Source: Seriola aureovittata (taxonomy: Eukaryota; Chordata; Actinopteri; Carangiformes; Carangidae). Taken from it: a stretch of DNA of 64,000 nucleotides. The notes under the pieces were generated by a model that worked only from the letters and a program-made list of their open reading frames with translations, searched no databases and was not told the DNA's origin. Position 1 is the first letter of the stretch; each line of letters begins with the position of its first letter. Both the position numbers and the translations under genes were made by a program. Location of the stretch: the NCBI RefSeq assembly GCF_021018895.1, contig NC_079384.1:11571640-11635639 (forward strand), in the 5' to 3' direction. This document shows positions 56,598-64,000 of this stretch, in pieces.

Positions 56598-57615
56598 TAT
56601 AGATACTGTAGCTACAGCACGAGGCTTGCAAGTGGTTTTAGCTTCCTGTCACCCTAAATTAATAAAATAAAGTCATACACACTTACACACTCTCCATCTT
56701 TGCAAAACCCAGTGTCAACCTCACAGCAAGACAAAAAACCCACAAAACTGAGGTTATAAACAAAAGGAAATGAGTTAGATTTTTCAGATTATGACTTCAC
56801 AATAAAAGTGAATATATATACTTTTGTGTTTGTTTGCCACAGCACCAGAAACAAAATATATCAATTAAATAAATTAATAATATATATTTGATTTAAAAAA
56901 AAAAAAAAACCCACATAATCTTTCTCAAGTCTGCACAGCCAAACAAAAAAAAAAAGAATGAAACGTCAGTGATAAATTCCTGTTATTATAGCTTAAAACA
57001 TTTTGACCTTATTTGAACTGATATATCAATTTCTGCATTATAGTAAATGTGTGTGTGTTTTTTTTTTTTTTTTTTTTTTCCTCTCTAAAATGGAAAAGAA
57101 GACATTTTCAGAGCTGTCTGAAGCTTTAAAAATGCCATCCAGGTATAAATGGGCTTCATGAAACGTTTGGCTCCCCACAAAATAAATCGATGCCAATACT
57201 GAAGAAGCTGCTCCCATTGATTTTCCACGTCCATCATTCTGTCAAATCACGCGGCACAGGCAGCTCTCTAACCCGCCTGAGTAAAGCAGAATTAAAATAA
57301 CTTTTGCAAGACTAATAGTCGATTCAGCATTAAGATTAAAATCCAGCATTGTTGCTTAATGGTTAAAAAAAAGTTCTGCAGAAAAGGACCTTTATAGAAG
57401 CACAGCAGGAAAACAAAACCCAATATTCTCTCCTGTGTAAAATAATGCACATTGAGTCTTTTCAAAGTTATATTATAATTCTTTTTTATTTTAGTCACGC
57501 TTGAAGCTATCGCAAATAAATACAGTGATCCCCACATGGATCCAGTCCCTGCATGAAGTACAATATAAAACTCATTGGGCCTAAATCTCCTTTATAAATG
57601 TATAATTCTTTGTTA
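56598..57615 (-). other. znf503: znf503 3' flank and likely 3' UTR
   Basis: Downstream of the znf503 stop on the minus strand the DNA is AT-rich with long A and T runs (56896-56909 and 57060-57079). TTTATT at 57485-57490 reads AATAAA on the coding strand and is a candidate poly(A) signal; longer 3' UTRs are possible. Confidence 0.4.
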
Positions 57616-59877
57616 CTACTGGTATCCTAAGGCCGAGGCTGTTGTCAGTCTTTGTCCATACAAGGCGTACGGGGAGTAGTAAGGCCCGGTGGCCGCAGGC
57701 ACCGGCACCGGGGCCCCGGGAGTGGGCAGGGGGCTCTTTGAATACGGGTGATAGCGGCTGCTCAGTCCGAGAGGGTGATGGGGGCCCCTGAGGGCCAGCG
57801 TGCCGGGGCTGCCCGGGCTGCCATTGGGAGGCATATGCATGTGACAAGCCATAGCAGCGGCGGCAGCGGCGTTGGCGAGAGAAGATGACCCCGCGTACCC
57901 GGATATCAACTTCTCCGTTCCCGCAAAGGCCGTGTGAGTCCGCAAGTGACTGAGGAGCTCCTCGGAGGAGGAAAAGCGCTTATCGCAAGGTCCGTTCGCA
58001 GACACCCAGTTACACACGTGCGGGAGGGGGTCATTGGGCAGCATAAACCCGTAAGGATATAGGGGATGTCCGCTGAACGATGGGGTGGAGGAGTGCACGC
58101 CGTGTAACGGGTGCGTCGGGTACATGAGCGGGTATCCAGATTTGAGCGCAGAGGCAGCCACAGCAGCAGCCGCAGAGTCATGTGCGCAGTTCGCGCTGGA
58201 CGCACCGGACAAATGGCTTGTGCAGTGGTAGCTCAGGCAGTAGGGGTCTCGACAGAGACTAGCAGACATTAGAGACGGCGGGGACGCTCCAGCCAAGGGA
58301 CTAGTCCCTGCTTTACTGCATCCCAGTGAGCTGGCAGCAGCGAACTGTGCGCTTAACAGCTGGCTGCTAGATTTGGTGGGGTCAAGGGTCATTCCATGAG
58401 GGAGGAACGGTTGCGGGTAACCATAGGCACCCGCTAAACTTCCAGGGTAGGAAATACCAGCAGGTGGCAAGGGGAAAACTGTATGACCGGGCTTGTAGGG
58501 GGAAACGGGGGCCACCAGTCCAGAGCCGAGGACGGAGGAGGATGATGAGGTTACAGATGGCGAGTCTGATGTAACAGTCTTGGATCCAGATGTGTTCTCC
58601 TGGTGTTGGCTGCCATCGGAGGTAATTCCACTTATCCTATGGTTACCGTTACTCTCAGTCGTACTGCTTTTATTGCAATCAGACTCCTTCTTCTCCTCCT
58701 TGTCCCCCGCTTTGCCTTCAGGCGGCAGTGGAGAGACTGAGGTGCAGGAGCTGGGGCTGCCTGTCCTGGGGGTGAACGGCTGGCAGGTGGCGCTAGGAAC
58801 TCGGAAACTGGTTTTATCTCCACTCAGGCTGCTGCTAGAGTCCTTCTTCTCTGAGGCTTTGGAGTAAGGTTTGAAGCTAGACTTGTCGTCGGCTCCGATG
58901 TCGCTCATTTTCAGCGGGCCAGATTTGGTCTCCTTGTCACTAGATCCATTTGAGGTCACAGAGGACAGTTTGGAGGAGGACGGCGGGTCCGGTTTGCCGA
59001 TCTGAGAGCACGTTTGGGCCAAAAGAGCCAGTGGACTTTTCTTGGCATCCAGCTGTGAAATAAGACAAAATTAAATTAATGAAATTCATAAAAACACTTG
59101 TAGATGACACTTGGGCTAAATACGAACAGATGACAGCTACGCGTATTTGCGCACGAACTTATCTCTGGATGAAACTCAACAACTCAGCATAATGAAGAGG
59201 GGACGTACACACACATACGCACACATACGCACAGCCGATTTACATGCGATACGAGATAAGAATGTACAACTGCTACACTTCCGAAAATGACATTACAAAC
59301 ATGGGCATACATTTCCTATAAAAGGTTATTGATATCTAAAAACCAGTCAAAAATCTACATCTCAGTTTATTATTTTAGTGCACAAAAAAAAGAAGCTCAG
59401 CAAAATTTTGAGAAACCAAGTCAGGAATCTGGTAAAAACAAATTACAAAAAAAGAGCATTCAGAGCTATTCTTCACATGGTCTGAATAAAATCTTCAGTT
59501 ACTTTGTCCACAGAATTCATCCAGTGATATCTCTGGAGTCCAGTGGCTTCAGAGTGAAACACTTTAAAGCGAATCGCCCGTGTGCGCGAACGTTTTTCAC
59601 GAAAAATCGTTATGGTGCTTACCTCGATGGGACTGACAGGGGTGGACGGTAAAGGCTGGAGGTATTCCGGGTGTAAAATGTGTCCTGCCCGCGCCGTGAG
59701 CATTTTCAAAACCTTTATGGGAAGACGACTGGCTTGGCGAGAAGGGTCTGCGGGAGAGACTGAGTTGTGGACTGATAGCTGGCGGATCTTCACTGCGCCC
59801 CTCTCCCCCGAGGAGCCGCTCTCCCAAGCTGGATTCGTGCTATTTCTCAGGACAGAGACCGTGGGCGATGTGATCAT
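57616..59877 (-). CDS. znf503: ZNF503 / Nlz2-type NET-family zinc-finger transcriptional co-repressor
   Basis: Two coding exons, 59877-59623 and 59052-57616, join in phase 0 to 563 residues. Exon 1 encodes LPIKVLKMLTARAGHILHPE and LPSTPVSPIE, nearly identical to human. The Sp/buttonhead-box motif SPLALLAQTCSQIG is at 91-104 and the FKPYSK motif, a Groucho co-repressor site in NET proteins, at 145-150. One atypical C2H2 finger is at 430-459 (Cys432, Cys441, His454, His458), and the conserved tail ends ALYGQRLTTASALGYQ. Known role: nuclear repressor in hindbrain, limb and eye development. It is shorter than human ZNF503 because Gly-rich runs are absent. The start is chosen at 59877; an in-frame Met at 59937 would add 20 residues of unlike composition. 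ZNF703 is excluded mainly by the comtd1-vdac2-samd8 synteny. Confidence 0.95.
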
Positions 59878-60450
59878 GACCCAATTCTCGTGGAAATGGT
59901 GGAGAAATACATGTGTAGGGTAAAGAAAGCCAAACACTCAGGACGTCAGACGGTTAAAGAAAAAAAGCCTTCGCCACAGATGAAAGAAACAATGTTAAAT
60001 CCTCAAAAGAGACGCGGGAGTGTGTGTGGGCAGAATCCGTGCGCTCTCACAGCCGCATTGCTTCATCCCCGGCGTCGCTCTGACAGTAGTGTGGCTGCGG
60101 GTCCGAGAGCAGACTCGGTTTACGTGGGCAGGAGGGGGATCACTCCGCCTCCTCGCGAGCAGCATCTGAATTAGTCCGCAGATCACAGCCTTTTTGCCGC
60201 CTCCCAATCAAAAAGAGATCCCGAGGTGATCGGAGGGCTGAGGCAATGTGACGTTTCCTCCTCACACAGGTGTCTATTTCATATCTCACCCACTCCGAGC
60301 GCTTTTAATTTTGAGTTGTTTTTTTTTTTTTTTTTTATATGCGTCTCTGCGTAATTGGTGCTTTGACGCATGCGCCGCCCCACGCGTCCTGTGTGGTTTG
60401 TGTGGTAGGTGGACCAGGATAACCAGTGGATGAAGATGACCAAAACTTAT
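59878..60450 (-). promoter_or_regulatory. znf503: znf503 5' UTR and promoter region
   Basis: CG-rich DNA from about 60000 to 60420, with GC-box-like GAGGCGGAG and an inverted CCAAT at 60204-60208, on the coding strand upstream of the start codon. No TATA box is evident. A T18 run at about 60319 marks the outer edge. Confidence 0.5.
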
Positions 60451-61259
60451 TTATGTCACGTGAGCGCAAGATGTATTTTTAATTAAAACAAATTCATCCG
60501 AAAAAGCAAGATACTGCGCAAATTAACACCTCTGGCCAAAAATCATTGTTTTTACTTGAAGTAAGCGAATCTGAGCTCATTTTCATTTGGTTAAATGGAC
60601 TGCAGATAGTTGAAGCCCAGAATGTCTCGCCCTTGCAATAAATTTATTTGAAAAATAACCAACCCAGGGCTTTTCTGGTCACATATTCACCCCGACGCGC
60701 ACAGATATCCATTGCCTTGTTTCACATTTTCTGCAACTTTCTCCTCTCTGTCACGCAGCCTGTCATCTGTCAGTTCCCTGTCCTGCACGCCAGTTATCTG
60801 TCAGCTGTCTGCACATTTTTTTTTTTTTTTGCCTCTTCTCAGTCAGATTCAGGTCAACTACTATACAGTGAATCCATGTGAAGTGGAGAGAAAGAAGTGC
60901 TGTGTCTCTCCCTCTCACTCCTCCATCATCATTTAGGCCTGTTATAGTCTGTCTGCTCTGGTAAAACTCAAAACTGTGATTTGTTTAATTGGAGATAAGC
61001 ATACTTCTTTTTTTTTTTTTTTTTTTAAACAGAGCCCTAATTCTGCTCCACACATCTAATTAATGTCATGTCATTTTTGTATTTTTTGTTTTTTTGTTTT
61101 ATAGATTAAAAATATTCCTCCACATTTCTGCCACATTCAAGCCAAAAAAAAAAATCCTCCCTTTTATTCCAAGAGTGCTTAAAAAAAGCCTCTTGTGGCT
61201 GCTATTAATCATTAAAGCTTCCACATTTCTTCCCATCGAAATAGACCCACTTATCTTAT
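60451..61259. other. Upstream flank of znf503
   Basis: Mostly AT-rich with several T runs (60816-60829, 61010-61026). No gene or element that I can support. Confidence 0.4.
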
Positions 61260-61700
61260 TACTCAATAGCCTATAAATGTCTTGCTGATCAGGCGAAAGT
61301 TAAACATATGCAAGTGTTTTTTGATTGATAACAGGGGTGCTGTTTTCGGCAACGGCTGTCAGGCTCTGACACAGCGCTTTGAGTTATTAGGGCAGAGAAG
61401 GGCGACCATAAATTTCCACCGTCAGGCAAAAACTCCTTTATTGTGGACGTGATGGATGGCTCGCCGCGGCAGGCACCAAATTCTCGGCTTTATCCTTAAA
61501 TGGCTGCACATTTTTTTTCCTCGTCGCCGTAATTCATTACTTTTAAACAGAAAGCTTGAAACTCCCGCAAGTATTTTCACACAAGGACACGTTTATGAAT
61601 CACCCAGGGTCCGTGCAAATACATGTGTTTACAAGCAGGGCTGGGTACCTCAGGTCGGTGATTATGCAGAAAACAAGCTTCTATCTGTATATTGCGTTTA
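61260..61700. promoter_or_regulatory. Candidate conserved non-coding element upstream of znf503
   Basis: Complex DNA with balanced GC: TTTTTGATTGATAACAGG (PBX-like TGATTGAT), ACGGCTGTCAGGCTCTGACA, GCCGTAATTCATTAC and TTATGAATCACCC words. It lies about 1.5 kb upstream of the start codon. No coding capacity. Confidence 0.4.
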
Positions 61701-61738
61701 AAGATTAAGGATGAATATTTTCATTAAAGGATTAAGCA

Positions 61739-61739
<1 letters not shown>

Positions 61740-61788
<49 letters not shown>
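61740..61788. repeat. (TG)24 microsatellite
   Basis: A 49-base TG tract upstream of znf503. Confidence 0.95.
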
Positions 61789-61793
<5 letters not shown>

Positions 61794-62879
61794 TTTATAA
61801 GTCCCTTAGAGCTCACATTTTGTAGTGAATTCAGTAAAAACACACCAAACTCAAACTTTTGTGAATAAAAAAAAAAAGGAAGGTAAACCAGAGTCAGGGT
61901 TCAGTGAATAGTTTCAGCAACATACAAAGTTTCTTTATTAAGCAGAATCTATGGGCAGTTTGTTACCCTTGTCCAATATGTAACCTTTTCTTTTCACCCC
62001 CTAGAAATGATTTTTTATTCATAAAAATGTCAGAATGTGTTCGTTAGATACGCTTTCAGTAATGACCTTTTTAAAAAACTTCTTTTCTATTTTCTATTTT
62101 TTTTTTTTTTTTTGAACAGAGTTGTACTGTCTTTATCTTTACCCTGGGTCCTGGATAAATAATAAACACAACACCACACACCTCGGCAGAAACTATGACT
62201 GTGTTGAAAGGACAAAGTTATATTTTTTGTTAAAGTGTTTTCTTTGAATTTATTCAGGGTCTTATAAAATCTAAATGTGGTAAATGTGTGAGATTATCCT
62301 CCACCTCCCTCCAGCACTTCTTTTTTTTTTTTTTTTAGTTTAAGTGTTAGTCATGATGTTATACTGTGGTGCTCGTCTGTGCAGGGACAGCCTTATGTGT
62401 GTGTTTGAGACAACTTCACAATTTATCATTTAAGTTGATTAAAAACTGAAAATAATGGCAGTTAAAGTCACAGTATCAGGAGCTGCTTTTATTCCTGTAT
62501 TGTATAACGTAAAAACTTACCCAGATGGTTAATCTGCACTGCAGGGTCTTTAGACAAACAGGCATTTGATAGTATATGTTCAGCTTGTTTTGAATCAAAC
62601 TCTTGAACTCTTTTGTCAGTATTTGTTCTATGAAATTATAACTGACCTCGTGATGAAGTGCAAAAGTATATTAGTATATTTTTGTGAAATCTGCTTTTCT
62701 TTACCAGACATGTCGGAGGTTGCTGGCCAGCAGTGGAAGATTTATCCATGCAGCATGAGGGTAAGTCACCGCTCCAGTCACATTATTCTGTTCTCTTTAG
62801 ACTTGGGCATGTACATTAAAAACATCACAAAGGACCTGTAACTGAAACTATTAGAAAAGCGACAAAAACTCAGGTGCAA
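61789..62879. other. Upstream non-coding DNA
   Basis: AT-rich with T runs near 62097 and 62320; nothing else recognisable. Confidence 0.4.
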
Positions 62880-63330
62880 AAGCCCTTGACATATAGCTTT
62901 CAAGAAAGGATATGGTCGATAAATGCGACATTATAATGTCAGGCAAATGGAATAAGAAATTCCCTCGACATGACATGAAAATTCACCTTGTGGCAGGCGG
63001 CGCAGGGCGCGCCGCGTCAGCAGCCAGACAGGCCGACTGGATCTGACAGGTAAAAAGGGGAGATGATGGTTAGAAGGTGCTATTGTTTCATGCCGCTTTC
63101 TTGACCTGTCAGGTCCCGGCGCAGAGGCCTGGATCGAGGACCTCCTTGTCACATGAAAACAGTCTTAAAAGGCCGTTATCCAGACTATGGTGATTGCTCC
63201 TGTTTAATTGATTTGCTTTGCACTGAGGCCTGTCACATTAATAATGGTTAAGTACAGTCCCAGTGTGTCACGCAGAGTGGTGCGTCTATCGGGAAATTAA
63301 CAGCCTTAACTAACTGCTGTCTGTGAGGCA
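62880..63330. promoter_or_regulatory. Candidate conserved non-coding element with clustered TGACAG words
   Basis: A GC-rich core (GGCGGCGCAGGGCGCGCCGCG, 62997-63017) lies between AT-rich arms. CTGACAGGT at 63043-63051 faces the palindrome GACCTGTCAGGTC at 63103-63115, and AGACAGG lies at 63026. TAATAATGG and GGGAAATTAACAG words follow. This is the most enhancer-like stretch upstream of znf503. Confidence 0.4.
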
Positions 63331-64000
63331 AGAACTGTGGGATCATATGAGATGCAGCAGCTTCATACTTAGTCTGAAACTATGATGTTTCTGCTCTTTG
63401 TTGATGTGCAGCAGCTGTTCATTTTCTTCTTTTTGACCTCTTCATTTAAGTAGCTATATATATATATATGTATGTGTGTGTCTATATTATATCCCCTTCT
63501 CATTATGAGCTACCATCCAGAGTAAAACAGAGGGCTATACTGACAAGTAAATGGTGTTGAGTGAATAAGAGTCAGATTACACTCACCACCACTTCACAGG
63601 AGCCTTTGACAGGTTGCAGTAGACATTAAGTCTCTGATATTTCCATGACTGACTGACAATTTGAAATTGCTCCCATCACCTTGATAGCATGGTAATGCAC
63701 CTTGCATGTGGACTGTCTTTAAAGTGCAGGAAATTAGACTCCAAGTTGAGAGTCGCCTTTCAAGCAAATATGACAAGAAAATAGACTGCTTTTCTTCAGC
63801 ACCCAGAGAAAAAAAAGACCCCACAGAAGCTGGCACGGAATAAGAGGTTATAGGAGAATGTGTCAGGAAGTATTATGGATATTGTGTGTTTAAGACAGGA
63901 CATTTCAGATACTTAGAAGTCATACCCATTCCCCTTGACTACACCCAAGATATTTTTCTGCAGCCCCCCCCCCCATCTGCGTCAAATACTGTAGCGTTGA
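63331..64000. other. Right-edge non-coding DNA
   Basis: A short TATATATATATG tract near 63455 and a C11 run near 63964. An 80-codon minus frame at 63594-63836 has no family resemblance. No gene seen. Confidence 0.4.

Noticed and set aside
57906..58205. 99-codon frame overlapping znf503 exon 2
   Set aside because: An alternate-frame shadow in GC-rich coding DNA.
59878..59937. Alternative upstream Met for znf503
   Set aside because: The 20 extra residues are unlike the family's N-terminus; it stays possible but less likely.

Overview
The window is ordinary vertebrate nuclear DNA, almost certainly from a percomorph-type teleost fish. It has intron-split genes with GT/AG junctions, compact introns, many (CA)n tracts, Tc1-like transposon remnants and dispersed repeats typical of teleosts. 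The gene order and strands match human 10q22.2: DUSP29/DUSP13 (-), SAMD8 (+), VDAC2 (+), COMTD1 (-), a gene desert, then ZNF503 (-). I rebuilt every gene by hand from splice sites, and each joined reading frame is open and close to the family's normal length.

Layout: 1-13300 holds four tandem minus-strand atypical dual-specificity phosphatase genes. The first runs off the left edge; the other three are complete. They share one three-exon structure. About 13301-13894 is a divergent promoter region leading into samd8 (coding 14857-17861, ceramide phosphoethanolamine synthase family), followed by vdac2 (20657-22859, mitochondrial outer-membrane porin). Convergent to vdac2 lies comtd1 (30644 down to 23973, membrane-anchored O-methyltransferase-like). 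From 30645 to 57615 there is a 27-kb non-coding desert. From 57616 to 59877 lies znf503 (NET-family zinc-finger co-repressor, two coding exons), with non-coding DNA to the right edge.

The desert and the region upstream of znf503 hold many blocks rich in homeodomain-like TAATTA and TALE-like TGACAG words. They look like candidate conserved regulatory elements of znf503, but conservation cannot be shown from one sequence. The transposon content includes a Tc1-like deletion derivative with intact TA flanks, two elements with imperfect inverted ends in the DUSP array, and several dispersed repeats.

I found no undescribed multi-gene system. The points most worth following are the four-gene DUSP array, the possible regulatory landscape of znf503, duplicated non-coding segments inside it, a strong G-quadruplex candidate, and a promoter-like island inside a comtd1 intron. 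The genes are functionally unrelated (phosphatase signalling, sphingolipid synthesis, mitochondrial transport, methyl transfer, transcriptional repression), so their linkage reflects conserved synteny and not a shared pathway.
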